Source: Haemonchus contortus
Lineage: Eukaryota; Nematoda; Chromadorea; Rhabditida; Trichostrongylidae
Direction: 5' to 3'
Assembly (NCBI GenBank): GCA_000469685.2
Contig: LS997563.1
Location: forward strand, 9,326,940-9,390,939
DNA length: 64,000 nt
Under the pieces are notes generated by a model. That model did no database searches. It saw only the letters and a program-made list of their open reading frames with translations, and had not been told where the DNA came from. Positions 42,179-56,110 of the stretch are shown one piece after another (position 1 is the first letter of the stretch; each line of letters starts with the position of its first letter). The translations under genes were made by a program, and so were the position numbers.

Positions 42179-45100
42179 GTAACAGTTGGACGAGTTTCGC
42201 AGAGTGATGGACGAGTTTTGTAGAAAGTATGCCATCTGGAAAGGAGACAAGTCACCGAGATATGCAGCCATAGAACGGAGCTGCATCTTCTGATTTAGGT
42301 TCCTCACAATCCAAGAGATTAGCCAACTTGATTGAATGGATTTCACCCGATGCTTACAGCTGGACCTTCATATCTGACAAATGCACTCTTTTTTCTAGAG
42401 ATTGGCAAAGACAATGGATGACTTCATTGGCTCAGAAGGCACGGGAATAGCCAGACGTAGTAATCTTGCATAGAGAGGAGAAAAGACTCAAGTCGTAGCT
42501 GCTTATGATGAGGCAAAATTTCCTTCCAAAGTCAATTGAAGTGCCCCAGCTCTTATCTCTACCGGTGTTCAAACAAACCACTTGCGTCATCATTCAGACA
42601 TCACGAAATCTAGTTAAGTGGGAAGGATTTTGAGGAACTAAGACTTGTGGGTTGAGGAAAAACTAAAACGAGAAAATCTTTAAGGATTATAGAAGAAAGC
42701 AGCGCTGAAGTGAGCCTGAGCGGGCGAAAAAGCGATGACGTCACCTCAGCGAAGCGTCTGGGCGTCTTTTTGAAGCTCGATCATGGGTGTTTTCTATTTT
42801 GCTGATATTTGGAGCACCTCTCACGGGTTTCTTTCAGTTCCCAACTAGAGTGTTGAGCTTGTTTGTTTTGGGAGCAGGGAAATTCGTCACTATCGATAAA
42901 CAAAAACAACTTTGGAACTTTGGAATAGCCCAAAATAGAAGGCGGCTCCTATCGATCATCATCCCTTAGATAAGCCATGCAATAAAAATGTTCTTATCAG
43001 CTGGATTACGACTTCATTGGACTTGCACTGTACACTGAAATAGTGCTTGACAAACAATTTCGGAGTGGCTTTCGTACTACCAGGGTCCGAAGGCGGCGAA
43101 AGCGCTGAGGTGTCAGCCAAGTAAAGAAAGTAACGGCTCGGTCTTTTCTCTCAGTAGAAGTAGCTTATGAAATAACAATCAAATATAAAAAAATGCCGAG
43201 ATTCATTTGAGCCAAACTCAGGCGCTAAGTCTGAAGCTCCGATCGAAGCGAATGAGACATTCAAATTCTATCATCCAATTTCGTATGATTCGTAGGCTGT
43301 TCATTTGCATGCATCAATTCGCCTGCTCATCAGGCCGTTTTCATAATTTCGACTTCATCGTGCAAAAATTTCAAAACAGCAATTGCTATTGGTGAGCGGA
43401 ATTCGATGCTTCTTCAGTGGACTGCCAAGCGGAAGAATTTTATTTATTTGTCTTCATGACGTGATTACATGAACTGTTTAGTCATGCAGAAGGCTAGTCA
43501 CGGAGGGACTTTGTCAAAGAATGATTGAACAGAGAGACGCTAAACTGATTCAACGAGAAGTCGAGAAGTCGTAAGAAAAACTGTAAGAAAAATCCTGGAA
43601 AGAAAAGAATGAAAAAAGCTGAGAAAAAAGGATGTGGTCGTCATCCTGGATTTCCTGAAAAAAGGTCAGCGGGTGGAGTTCCCAAAAAAATGTGGGGGAG
43701 GGACGGAGAGGGGAAATATCCAGAATAAAATTATAGTAGCTGCTGAAGTCGGAGCAGGAGTCAGTGCAAGTCACTATTTAAAGGCCCATAAGACAAGCAA
43801 TGAAGTAGTAAAGCGCCCTTTGAGTACGTTAACTGGTTACTACACTGGGACTTTGAACGACCTCGTCCGATCATGTCATCTGACACCTCTTTCAAATCAG
43901 GTTTCCAATTTTCGGGCAATATCTGGCGTACTATTAACTTAATAATAACCCGTTCCATTGAAAGGCATGTACGGTAAATCAGTGGCGCCATAAAGTGCAT
44001 GGAACAAGTTTTTTCGAAGTGAAAAAAATGCAGAAAAAAGTCTTTGTGACACGTCAGTGAATAAAGCAGATTAAGCTGCCAATGAAGGCCACCCATTTGA
44101 TCAGATTTCTTCATCCTGAACAAGTACCACGTGAGTCATGGGTCATTTTCGAAAATCTCTCAATTTCATGGGCGCAACTGCAATTCGACCACCAATGACG
44201 ATTATTTCCGAAAGGGTAATCACCCTCTAGAAGTAAGAACGCTGAGAACGTAACAAGAAATGAAGCAGACATCATAAAGAATCGCTAGTTTGCCCAGCGC
44301 AGTGGGTTCAATCCAGCACAGCAAATCACAAAAAAACATGTTTCGAAACGTTCCGTCAAAAGACAGCGTCTCTGAGAAACTAGACATGAGCAGCAACGAT
44401 TGAGTTGGGCAAACAAACAAACAAACAAATACGGAAAACGGAGTCGGGATCCTAGACATGAGGCTCCAACATTCCTTTCGCCAATGGAATTAATTTCCCG
44501 ATAAAATTGTCTCCCAACTGGGACTTTGCTAGAGTATTGGTTCTATTTGCTTAGGAAATGTGGAATCCTAAACCACTACTGAATTGATTGACCATTTGGA
44601 CTATTCCATTCGCGCTAGCAGGCGGCCTAACGTATTACCATTAAAGTACGAATGTATGCTCATGAATTAGCTATAAATGGAGGTGTGGTTGGCGAGTGGC
44701 TCCCCGAAAAAAAAAATGCAAAAAAATAGTTGAATTTTTGAGAGATACGTTCTCCACGTTCTGGCTGCTTCTAGAATTTGCCCGCCAACCTTTTTCGTAA
44801 TAGAGAGCAGATGGCACATTAAAAACACTTTGTCAACTGTCCAGCAACACCGGGCGCTCATCCATTTTAAAGCATCGTAGGTAGGCAACGATTTTCGGAG
44901 AATAATTACGTTGCCAAGCACACCCAGCTAATACATTATACATTGTCCATCTCCCACTTCTTTACCTGACCACATTCGTATATACATATCTACCCCATAT
45001 GCAACCCCAAAGGGCATGAAATCACTTGGGCGAGTATGAATGTAACACGTTAAACAGGGCGTTTCGGCTGCCAAACCTGAGTTCAGTTCAATGTTTGCCC

Positions 45101-45357
45101 AGGCATTGAGTAACCGACCACAAGACTCGTCGTACGCACAAGTGTTTTTGCACCAACGCATAAATAAGACAACTGCCGCTAGAACTGGATATATCGAGAA
45201 ATGATCATCTATGGGACACATAATTACCCCAGATACCAGCAAACAAGTATGGTGTTATGTTAGCGATCAACTATTACATATAGCTGAAAAAAAAATGGAA
45301 GAAAGGATCATGACGGATGACAATTGTAGTGTATGAAGTTAGAAACATGCTATTTCC
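42179..45357. other. No gene recognised; simple repeats
   Basis: Unassigned sequence. An (AAAC)5 run lies at 44,410-44,429 and a Lys-coding A-rich stretch at 43,560-43,640. A small hairpin CCCCCAA...TTGGGGG lies just beyond, at 45,359-45,383. Confidence 0.35.
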
Positions 45358-45437
45358 AAACCCCCAAACGCTAAGTTGGGGGGATCTTGTGGTTTTGGTT
45401 GACGTCAGCATCACTATGATTAAGGAGGACGTAATGC

Positions 45438-45441
45438 AAAA
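45438..45441 (-). terminator. Pol III terminator of the tRNA-Ile gene
   Basis: On the minus strand TTTT follows the tRNA 3' end by four bases (plus-strand AAAA at 45,438-45,441), the usual RNA polymerase III stop signal. Confidence 0.75.
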
Positions 45442-45445
45442 CGTT

Positions 45446-45519
45446 TGCCGCCAGCAGGGGTCGAACCTGCGACCTTGGGCTTATTAGACCCACGCTCTAA
45501 CCGACTGAGCTATGGCGGC
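45446..45519 (-). tRNA. tRNA-Ile (anticodon AAU)
   Basis: 74 nt with a complete cloverleaf: acceptor GCCGCCA/TGGCGGC (7 of 7 pairs), D-stem GCTC/GAGC, anticodon stem TGGGT/GCCCA (one G-T pair), loop CTAATAA giving anticodon AAU (inosine at position 34 after editing), T-stem GCAGG/CCTGC with loop TTCGACC, and discriminator A. Box A (TAGCTCAGTCGG) and box B (GGTTCGACC) are intact. No intron is present. It decodes AUU/AUC isoleucine codons. No other tRNA is near. Confidence 0.97.
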
Positions 45520-48500
45520 TGTGACAACCGCCGCCGAAGTGCGTTCTATGAATGATGGTCGATGACGCGTCAGGAACCGTTCACACCCGCATACCTTCAA
45601 TAGTTCAAACATCCAGAAGATCGAGAAACAGCACTACACGACGAAGTAAACAATAAATGAAAATAAACAAGCACACATTGAAGGCAAACCTGCCTCTGCT
45701 GAGAAGAGAATGAGGAAAGGGTTAAGGGATCCCTGCAGGCACAACTGAGATTTTATACCTGCTAATTTTCTGGAAGCCAATGAGTTTAGCTAACTATAGG
45801 CTTCAAAATGAGTCACTTCTGAGGAAATCAGCGAGAGGAATGACTCACACCTCAAGTGTTGGCGCGAGTATGACTCAGGTTGAAGTTTGTCACCCCTGTG
45901 TAACGAACATAACACTTTTCGAGATGAGAATGAAATTTGCTTGGTGAAAGTTTATTGCAGGAACAGGGGCAGACTCAGCAGACTTTGCAGAACCGGTTTA
46001 TCTGAGCTTTGAGCGAGTTTGCGGGGGTTACAGAGCGTCAAGGTCAAGGTGTACCCTGCCTGTCAGCCAAATGAGCTTGAATTGCAGTTGTAAGTGGCAA
46101 TGATTGGTTAGAAGTTTTGGTCTGCTGATTCATAACTTTGCATACATCACATTCCTACTACTTCTTATCAGTGCAGAGTCTGAAGAACTGTTGAACCTTA
46201 GGACTGTGATACTGGCTTGATAGGCGCTAATATCGCGCGCACAGTATTAGGATCAAACTCTGCCTAGGCGAGCAAAACCATCAACTTGCCGTTGTAGAAC
46301 TTATTTCATCGATAGCTTCAGGAATAAAAAGAAACGCCGCGGAAGTGAAAATCAACGGGTTTTCAGAAGTCATTACGGGGGCCTGATTTAGAGGTAAACG
46401 CCCCTTAAAAACTAAACAAAAAAGGATTACCAAAAGGAGCGATAGTTTGGATGGTAATTTATTTGGAAATGGAATGTGAGACTCAAGAAAGATTCGAAGC
46501 TCGACGGTTGGAAATTTACTCCTAGCTATTTAGTGGAACGCTTTGAAAGTTATAGTATTTTGTTCTTCAGTTTCTACTTATTTTCCCCGTCAGGTTTTCG
46601 TAATTTCAAATAAAAAGAAACTCACTGCTTCAACCGCTGAAGTGTGTACTAGGAATTCTAGAGGAAGTGACCACACAGAAGTACACCGCAAATGTAATAG
46701 GGCACTTCTAGAGTGCGCTTTTGACATGCCGCTCCGCCCTTCAACACTCATCAAACCTCTCAGGTGTTTTGACAGATGGCGCGTGGTTTCAGCAAATGGA
46801 AGTACAAGCCAAGTACATATTTCTTCGGGTAATTTGAGTCCCGCTATACGAGTACTCCAGACGTTGTACCGCAGCTGGACAGAAGGAAGCATAAGATGTC
46901 TAAGTATTGGACCGAAAAAAAACTAGATCAAAGGAGAGAAAAATTGAATCAGCCAAGGTCAAATAAGTAGTTGGAATCACTTACAATCACAACCTAAATA
47001 CTACAGATCTATCAGTTCTCCAGCTCGATGCTTGTTGGAAATGCAATACCAGTTACACCTCGAGTCGAGACTTATGTCGGGTATAAATGTTATACTAGTT
47101 CTGAGTACGGACATTAGAAGTACAACTTTAGCAACTAAGAAATGTACTGGAATCATGAGAAATTATCACATATGTAAAAATCTCGCCCTATGGGAAAAAG
47201 AGCAGATCCTAACCGCTTGGTATACTCAAGAGAGAAATCTGGAGAGGTTCAACTAACGATTTTCGTCTCAATACCCATATCGAGCATTCAAAGCTCTATC
47301 GCTTCACCAAACTTCCCTCTTCAAAGCTCCATGAGCACTTAGAACCCATAAATTGGAAAGGCAATTAAATGAGCACCATTTCAGACTTCCAATACCTCCA
47401 TTACTTTGATTTGTGCAATACCAAGGGAAAAAAGGGCGAAAGCGGTTAGCGCTTTGATTAGGAAAGGTTTAAAGACTAAAGAAGAGTCATTAACAGTTCC
47501 AGCGAAATCTATGACTAACCTCAAACCAAGCAATTCACTTCTGTCACCCCACACTTCATCAATTAGTGAAACAATTGCAATCCGGTTTGTGTCACCTGGC
47601 CATGATCGATGAGTTTACGATCGATCATTGCCGGACCTTCGTGATGATAAATAGGAGGTGAAATGGCCTCACGTTAAGGTGTTACCAGGTGACTAATTGA
47701 CCACACTTTGCTCCCCCAAGGTCATAAATTAACCAAAGTGAGGAGGAGGTAGTTCAGATTGATCTTGTTGGCCTGCCAAGATAGAATTTTCGAGAGACCA
47801 TGCTCCTCACGAGGTACGTAGGAGTAATAAAACCTGTCCGAACAGGCACCCGGAGAGTCACACACCTCCTACTTCCCACGTGACAAGCTTGTCGTCCCAA
47901 CATATTCCTCTCAAATGGGCGATATCACTCCCACGTATCTAGTGGGCGAGCAGTGTTACGTGGATTTCGCCGACATCAAATGCAGCAGAACAAATGATGG
48001 CTTTTAGAACGTCACCATTTATTTTGCCATGTCGATGAAATCGACAAGCAAGTTGACCAAGGCTACGTATAGCCGTAGACGGTCACGGACTTGATTACCG
48101 TAGATTTGTAGCTCGATACTTTTGTAAGACTTGGATCTAATTTGGAGAAGAGGTGACTTTAATGTCAGATTGGAAACCAAAAAATCCCTGAGCGAACAAA
48201 TAAATTCTTGAGGTTACAGAGGTTTCAAGGGCAAAATTTTTCTTTGGTAGTTAATAATTAATCTCAGAATCCATGCGAAAAGGTTAATACTATAGCCAGC
48301 AGAGGAAATTATTTTCAATTCACATTGGAAATAAAACGGATGTATTAATAATTCGTGAATTCAGTGAAGTGCAGAAATACCGCAGGTCGCTTAATTGTTA
48401 TATGAAAGACAAGACTACAGCAAACATTTAAAAATACCTAGAAAAGAATTATAAAAATTAAATGAACCCAGAAATTCAGCTTTCCTTTTGGGTATTTTCG

Positions 48501-51500
48501 CGTCTTCCAGTGGAATGCAATTTGTATGAAAGAAGCCGAGAAAAGCAAACTGAATCGATAGAAAGACCAAAACGAGCTTTGCACGCCGCCATCAACTAGC
48601 CACACCCGGTGGTCGTTCGATGATCGCTGCGCTTAATTTCAACAATCAAGGCCGAATTCAATGAAACCTATCAATTACCCTACTTGCATTTCAACCATGG
48701 AACTGCAAACTCTGTTCAGGTACTGTAACTGTATATGACTAGGTAATGTGTCTGATAATGATAATGTGGCTAAAACTGCTAGGCGCCGTTGGCTGAAAGC
48801 AACTCTAAGGAGTAGATTCGATCATATCGAGCATTTGTCAGCATAAAGACACATTTATCTATTTGAAAATTAACTATTTCCGGTAGCTCGGAGGTGAAAA
48901 TAGTCAAGTATCTCAAAATTACGTCAAGTTAATGGTAGCTAGGCAAAATCCAAAAAAATCAAAATGTTTATAATCAGCATACAACACTGAGGACATGGTA
49001 AAGGTGTAAAGGTACCACTATCGCTTAAGACTATTCAGTGGGGCGAAGACTGTTGTGGCCAGAGATGCATCTTGCAGGACCGGCTGGACCAGATTTGTCT
49101 ACGCGTGGGAGCACGAAAACCAGGCGACCTGTTTGTCAACCTTCTCCCGGCTCACAGTACAGGCCAAAATATGTCCCAGCACGAAAATCACTCAATTCAC
49201 GGAGCATTCTCGTTCGAGATCGGCCACTTTGAGGGCTCAAACTTTCCATCTAGACGAGCATATCAAATGTACCGGATATAAAAACTGTCACAGACGGCAG
49301 TGTAGACACTGAGTAATTCAATATTCAAGGCAAGCAAAGAAGCCATTAATCACTTTACTGGAACGACGGCAGACTGGGCGGAGCACCGAAACTGGTCAAA
49401 TATGCTAACGGCCGCATTTTATTCGGGCTATACGTCAATTGAATCTGCCCCAAGGGTAGAGTTAAAAGCAAATGGCTCGGAATTAGAGACTTATTCAACT
49501 TGGCATTAAGTAATTGCAATATAGATCATTCTGCTGAAAGGAATATAACGGTTATGGTTATGAACTTTCTCAGCATACATGACATATCCATTTTTAGATT
49601 TGCACTTTTGAAAAAACGCCAATTTTCTAGACAGGAAAATAACGAATGGGTATCGGAAATAATCAACTCACGAAATTGAATTTGAGGAAAAATTGGGCAG
49701 CAGTTCGTCACTGCAATAATTTATGACATCCACCAAGCAAATAAATAATAATAATCAAAGAAAAAACATAATAAATAAAGAATAAAATAAAAACAGGAAA
49801 CAAGTTGCAAGTAAACATAATCAATCGGGTAAACAAAAAAAGAAAAAAAATCAAGAGGAAAAAATATCCGACAAATACAGCTCCTTCACCAGAACTCGAG
49901 TCTGGAGATACCAAAACAAGCTGTTCGACTAGTCAATCCCATACAGAGCGTCCAACTTATTACACCTTATACATTGATAATAAAAAATTATGATCTACTG
50001 ACAGACAGAATGAATTCTTTGGGTTCGTATGCAGAGGAACGGCACTTCCAAGATACCACTATGGCCCATGACTGAAAATGCAAGATCAGGAGCTTCAATT
50101 GAAAAGGGCAATAGATTTGATGGAATTCCATTTCGGTGAAGGTTAATTACGTCTTCTTATTTGACTTATCCTGCATCCTGAGACAGAACTTATAGAGGAG
50201 AGCTGAAAAACCTTACCCATTACATGAAAATCTTTCTGAGTACGAAATTTTTCTCATTTACTAAATTCTCAATGGCACAATGAGGTATCCTTAGCTGGTC
50301 GGAATCATCTCTTTTGCGATGCTAAACTTGTTTTCAAATGGCAATTCAAGCCCAAAGTGCCAGCATTCTTGATAGGGGTTATTTCATTCCTCACAGTTGC
50401 TCTCTAATTCTTACTCAGAGAATTCTGTCTCATTGCTATAGAGCTGTCACTCTCTGGTCTCGGTAATTTAGCTAAATTTCTTCAACGGGGTTCTAGAATA
50501 CTTTGCAAGGCACTTCGCATGCATGTATTCGTTGCTCCGTTCTCTTCCTCGAATATACTTTTCCTTTAAATGCCACAAATTACCCTCTGCACTTCTCTCA
50601 TTAGAGGTCTCGACGCTTCCCTAGAATTACTGCGATTCCCGCCGCTACAAGCAATTCGCTTTTCTTTCCCGAAGATTTTGAGAGGCATGCAAGTGAGAGC
50701 CCATGTGGACATCTCTAATCTTCAACTACTTTGAAATACGTTGGGATTACTCCCATGAAAACAGCGCACCTTATTAAAGACGTGCTAAATGAGATACTGA
50801 AAATGAATTCTGAGTTTTCGAATTGAAAAAAAAAATAGAAATTGAAACAGCGGACACTCTGAGCCTCTCAGGGCTATAGCATCCGTCTAGAAAATTGTCG
50901 TTCATCCATTAAACCTACTAGTTACAACTTTCAGGTTCGCTTTATTTCCATTAAAGGCGTCAGAGAACAATATTAAAATATAAATATTGGGGAAAAGGGT
51001 GTGTTAAAATAATAGAATATTCTTGGCAGTTCTCCATTTTCCACAGAATCTTAATAACGAGTAACGAGATAAGCCTCTGGAAGAATACTGTAGCGCGACA
51101 ATTCTACGGTTCGACGTTCTCGATTGGAAGCAAGTGAGACAGCTTTTTTATCCACCACTGTATCTCAATTCGATTTATTTACATGAGAAGCCTTCGGAAT
51201 ATCATCATTGAGGTTCGGCAATGCTCAAGAGAATGGTCCATCAAGAAGTATACGAAGTAAGTGGATCGCGTGAAAGAATATCGAGCTACATTCCAACATA
51301 ACACAAATCCAGTTAGCCTTTCTTAGATATAATCGTCCAGAAGACTGGGGCAGCCATTAGCGGACGTGGATCCGTTCACCACCGCTATGTGCTGCATGAG
51401 AAATGAGTGTGGCATCAACAACTGAGCCTTCAGCGAGATCAGAGATTATGTTGGCGACAGCCTTCAACGAGAGCAATCTAGCATTACCAACTTCTTCATA

Positions 51501-54136
51501 CAACTTCGTGAAGGGGTCCCAAAATACCCTACCAAAATGGGTGGAATCGGGAGCCTATAAAGATAATCGGATAGCAAAGCAGGTAATTTGGTAGTTGTAC
51601 AGTATGTACAATAAATCAGTTTGTCTACCCCCTCTCAAGAGAGCAATCACTTCACCAGTTCCACTTATTAACAATAAGACAATCAGTCAAAACAGGCCTT
51701 TCTCTTGTTCTCACCTTAGCCTGATTACGTATGTCACGACGATGTATTCTGTACAATTTCAGGTAATATAGTAGAAAACTTGTATCATGAGGACTGTAGG
51801 TCATTGAGATGTTACTCTTCCTAGGTTGGAGGACATTTGTGAGCTGTGAGAGACCCAAATAAATTAACCTAGAGACTGTGGAGGTGATCAGTGAGCGATT
51901 AGTGAGCTCAAAGATTCCGGTAATTACCAAGTACCTGAAGAAGCTAATGATAGTTAATGAATTCAATGAACGTCTGGAGAGATAACGAAACGAAAGAGCA
52001 TTTCAATACCTTCTTCACATATTCTCAAACACTGCGCCCTTGAATTACATTACATTAGGGACGCGGTAAGCAAAAAAACCTGATTGAATTTTCGGATCTT
52101 TTTATTCACTCGTGTGGAGGTAATTTGGCATTCCCCAAATGAACCGGATTGAAGCAAAAAACGAAAGTCTACTGAAATCAATCTTAATGCACAGAGCTTC
52201 ACATTCAGAAAATGCCTGGGTGGTCACCAAACGGGGACCGCAACCGATAGCAGGTTAGCCATTACTGAACGCAGAAGAGGAAACTGAAAGACAAACTAGC
52301 AAGTCACCCGACCCTCAAGCTACTGAAGGTAAATTTGTCTAATGGTAAGGTGAAAGTCAAAACCCTCCCCAAGCAAAAAAGTCATTTCAGGGTGATATAA
52401 ACTTTTGCAGCATTTTATTTAGATATTACTAGAGGTTGTTGAACTCCTTGAGAAAACCTGAAAAGTTAAGGACTCGTAACCGGTAACCAAATAGCCGAGC
52501 TGGAATTGAGTACAAAGAGTTCTGATGAATAATACATTCAAACTGTCGGTGCTGGGGTCGAAATCGTCTCGCGACAAATGGGATTCCCGAAAAAAGAGTG
52601 GGAGCCGATTGAATTGGGTGCGTTTAGGCCACAGAAGGCAATTTTTCCACAAAAAACCCCATCCCATTCAGTCATACGATCCGAAAGATATTTATACCTG
52701 TCGCATTTACGAGACCCTATTCGAATAACCCATAAATTATTCATGGTCATGGACTTACTGGACATGTACTTTACTTAAATGCCCAATATACTTTACGGCG
52801 TTGTAGTATTCCCTTGTATGGGAGCTCGTAGGAACTTTTTTCAGTGTCTCAAGGTAAAGGATAGAGAAAGAGGACTTGAGGCATTGCGGATTGTCAGCTC
52901 ATCGCGGTCACGGATGTCTGGTACTCCAGTACGCCATCTGCGCTGGGGATCTCAGTGAGGGAACAAAGGCAGTTAAAAAGCATGGAACTCACAACTAGAT
53001 GCTTTCGAGTATGAAAGAATCCAATTAGAACAGAAAGATACCACTAATCAACCTAGAACAGATCCACATTCCAGCATGCCAGAGTATAGAAGCCCTTACA
53101 CTAAAGCAGTTTTAAAAGTACCTAATCAAGTTTGACCCAACGAGACTTTCTATACAATTTCAATAGCTACCTCTTGAGCGCTTTTCTTGTCCTCCTGCAT
53201 TTTTTCTCAACCAATTGTTTATCGCTCGCCTCTGCAGAAACACTATGCCCTTTGCTCTTCTACAGCGCAATCTTCAAACTATACATTGATACCATTCACC
53301 CAACAGGCAACGTAGCTTTTGAGGATGTCTTCGAATGATATACACCTTATAGTAATAACTTATTGAAGTATTTACCAGGAGCTACTGGAAGCAGTTTTTC
53401 TGATGTCCAATGCCTGATTTATTTATTTGTTTACTGAGACTTGGGGTACTGCAGCCACCCTGCGACTTCGGTTGCGCATGTATAAAGGGTTGGAAATTCA
53501 CATTACTTTTTCATTAGGGCGAATCACAGCACGATGAAGGATCAGACTGGAAGCGGCGCGAGTGTAGGGAACTACATATCTGGTGCATCTACTCTCCCCA
53601 CTGAGACTAGGTATACGTGCCTTCAGAGGTAGTCGTGCCAATGTGAAGAGTTGGAAGTACTGCACATCCCTCCCGCACCATAAGAACCTTAGCTCTCGAA
53701 TTAGCCACTGATCCTGTAGGTTATAAATCGTCCCACACAAAACATGCCCTCACGTACTACTTCTGAATGTTGACGAGCCTCAGAGCCAGCCTTGAGAATT
53801 CAGGAACCTCAAATCCTCTTCAGGACGGCACATAAAAGAGTTATTTATTGGTCCTGAGCTGCCGCATGGACCGTGACTAAACGTGATGGCTGAACGCTTG
53901 ACAGCCCTGTCGTTAACCTCAATACCCACTCTGATTGAGGACTAGAATTTTGTGGGAAAACTTTTTCCATTCCTAAATGCTTCCCACATCTGCTAAGAGC
54001 ATGTACCTTTGTCGCCAGTTAAGGGCAATTTTGAGAGACCCTTCCCAAGTTTCCTCTCCCTTTTTGATGAATCACTGTGGGAGACATTAGACAGCTGACA
54101 TATTCCCGAGTTTGTAAAGGAGTACGGTAGATAAAG
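45520..54136. other. No gene confirmed
   Basis: Long unassigned stretch. A plus-strand open frame at 46,543-46,926 (127 codons) and another overlapping on the minus strand have no recognisable motif. An A/T-rich low-complexity patch lies at 49,735-49,865. Other frames are short and unremarkable. Confidence 0.3.
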
Positions 54137-54472
54137 TCAACTGTGCTTAAATGTTCGATGGTTAAATAAATGAATGTATTGTAATGTAGTCGACAGGTGT
54201 ATGATCAGTCGGACACCCTTTCCACGACGAAGGCCTCGTAACAGTGACTGATGACCAGTTATAGAACCACAGCAGGGAATGAAGTCACCATATCTGCCCC
54301 CAAAGGGGACAAAAGGGGAGCGTTGCTGGAGGAGGGCCCCAGCTGTAAGCACGATGGAATCAAAATCAAAGTACGAGTATTCATCGAGAATAGAACGCGC
54401 AATTTCTCGGAATCTGTCCAGTAAAAGGGATATTATCCATGACTGAGCGCTGCTGCCAAAATCAGTACACAT
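54137..54472 (-). CDS. Unrecognised 111-codon open frame
   Basis: ATG at 54,472 to TGA at 54,137 on the minus strand. The first half is plausible protein (QSWIISLLLDRFREIARSI), the second half is Arg/His-rich. No domain is recognised. It could be an exon of a larger gene. Confidence 0.2.
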   Translation of the reverse strand: MCTDFGSSAQSWIISLLLDRFREIARSILDEYSYFDFDSIVLTAGALLQQRSPFVPFGGRYGDFIPCCGSITGHQSLLRGLRRGKGVRLIIHLSTTLQYIHLFNHRTFKHS

Positions 54473-55711
54473 AATGATAAAAGTCTTACTCCTGAGGATA
54501 CGGTAGAGACGATACCGTATAAATTCTCGTAGAAAACCAGACCAAGCTTATGACGTTTTAAGATTTACAAGTAGGTATAGAGGGCTGATTGCGTCGGCAA
54601 AGACAGTGTGAGACCACTGACTGCAAAACATACCGCAAAGCACTTTTCGATTCAATGCGATCAGAATCGTTATAATGTGAGATAAAAACAAGGGCTATTT
54701 GTTTTTCAGAAAGCACGTTATCACTCTATGCACAAAGTTGAAAAAAGCCTCTACTAAAACCTCAAAGATGCCGAAATTTAATAGAGTTCCACTTTCCTAG
54801 CCAAAACTCATTGATGGAATTATTCGGATGAGAAGACAAGAAGACAGCCTTTTCGATTCCCTATTAGACTTCTAGAAAGATGGCTGGAAGCTGCAAATAA
54901 CTCAACCAAATACGTCTCATTATTCCATCCCAGTGCGCCAATATTGTTGAGTGAAGCATCGGAGCATAACAAACCCTTACTGCGAGAACTTCTGGAAAAG
55001 CATTGGACTCCTTTATAGGCCAAATTTAGAGGTGTTGCTCAGAGATCTTATTCATTAATGAAAGAATGTTATTAGTAGAAATCTGAAGCCTGTAGATTGA
55101 AAGAAAACCATGGGGTGAGGGTGTGGTGCGATTCTCACAGATCATATTTGTAAGAGAGACGAAGAATTGTGGAACTGAGGGTACGACTTCTTTCCTTCAA
55201 TACCGGCAACGGCAACGGACTACACGATTCTACAGCTTCACTCCATCATCAATACGTATCTAATCACCGGTCAGCGATCCCTTTGGCTCAGATGTCGGCG
55301 TTTTGTATGTATGAACGTTTATTACACGCGGTAAACACGTGCACATAAGAAAAATTATCGATAAAGAACCCAACGAAAAAGAATACCGCATAGACAGTAT
55401 AAATCAATTAAAACACACAAAAAACCAAGTAGTATGCTGGGAGCCGTTTTCCTGACCGCGTCACTTATAATTTTAATTACTAAACGAATTTAGCAAAATG
55501 GATCCTGGTGAAGGGTTTTTAATTGCAAAAATTCCTAGCCTGTAAACTATGTCATGAATAGAAGCATGACTGACGTGAAAACTTTAAGGTGCCAGAGCGA
55601 AAAAAGATCGGTAGGGAGAGTTGGGCTCAAGAAAATCGTCACCACCGGAGACAGATGGATTTTGCAACCAACTAGTAAAGCCAGCAAAATAAGTGGAGTC
55701 GCCAAAGATCT
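54473..55711. other. No gene recognised
   Basis: No motif, RNA gene or strong repeat is seen. Confidence 0.35.
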
Positions 55712-56110
55712 TCACACTACCATAGGTTCAATTACTTTCATCCTCTCCCTCCAAAAACTTTCCATTTTCGGAAAAGTAAACTGAGCGAAGTGCAAGTGCC
55801 TAGTTGATAAAACGCTGCAATAAAGAGGAAATATAGTGCTACATAACCAGTGGAGAGGATAACATGTACTATTCGATAGCTGTTGTAAATCAACCTCTAA
55901 AGTTCTCTGCCGTTGGTAATGGACTGGAGTAAAAGTTATTCCCTCAGGGACTTCAGCTACTCGAAGGAACTTTGACAGAATAGGTTGTCCTCTTTTAAAA
56001 GCGGTTGGTGGTACGACAGAGGAAATTGGCTTGAAATGGAAATGGGAGAAGGTGCAAGACATTCCACAGGCGGTGTACTTTAGTTTACTACTGCACTTTG
56101 CTGTCACCAC
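55712..56110 (-). other. Unrecognised long open segment, possible exon
   Basis: A 132-codon open segment on the minus strand, without an upstream ATG (the frame opens after a TAG at about 56,130). The peptide has balanced composition (for example FKPISSVVPPTAFKRG, VAEVPEGITFTPVHYQ), more protein-like than most frames here. Possible acceptors GACAG and GTGCAG lie near 56,100. No family is recognised. Confidence 0.25.

Noticed and set aside
44300..44335. GTGGGTTCAATCCAGCAC resembling a tRNA T-arm
   Set aside because: No A box, anticodon arm or acceptor stem upstream.
47760..48130. Possible BEL/Pao-type integrase fragment (VDFADIK-like)
   Set aside because: No zinc-binding or catalytic motif can be confirmed and frames break repeatedly; too weak to call.
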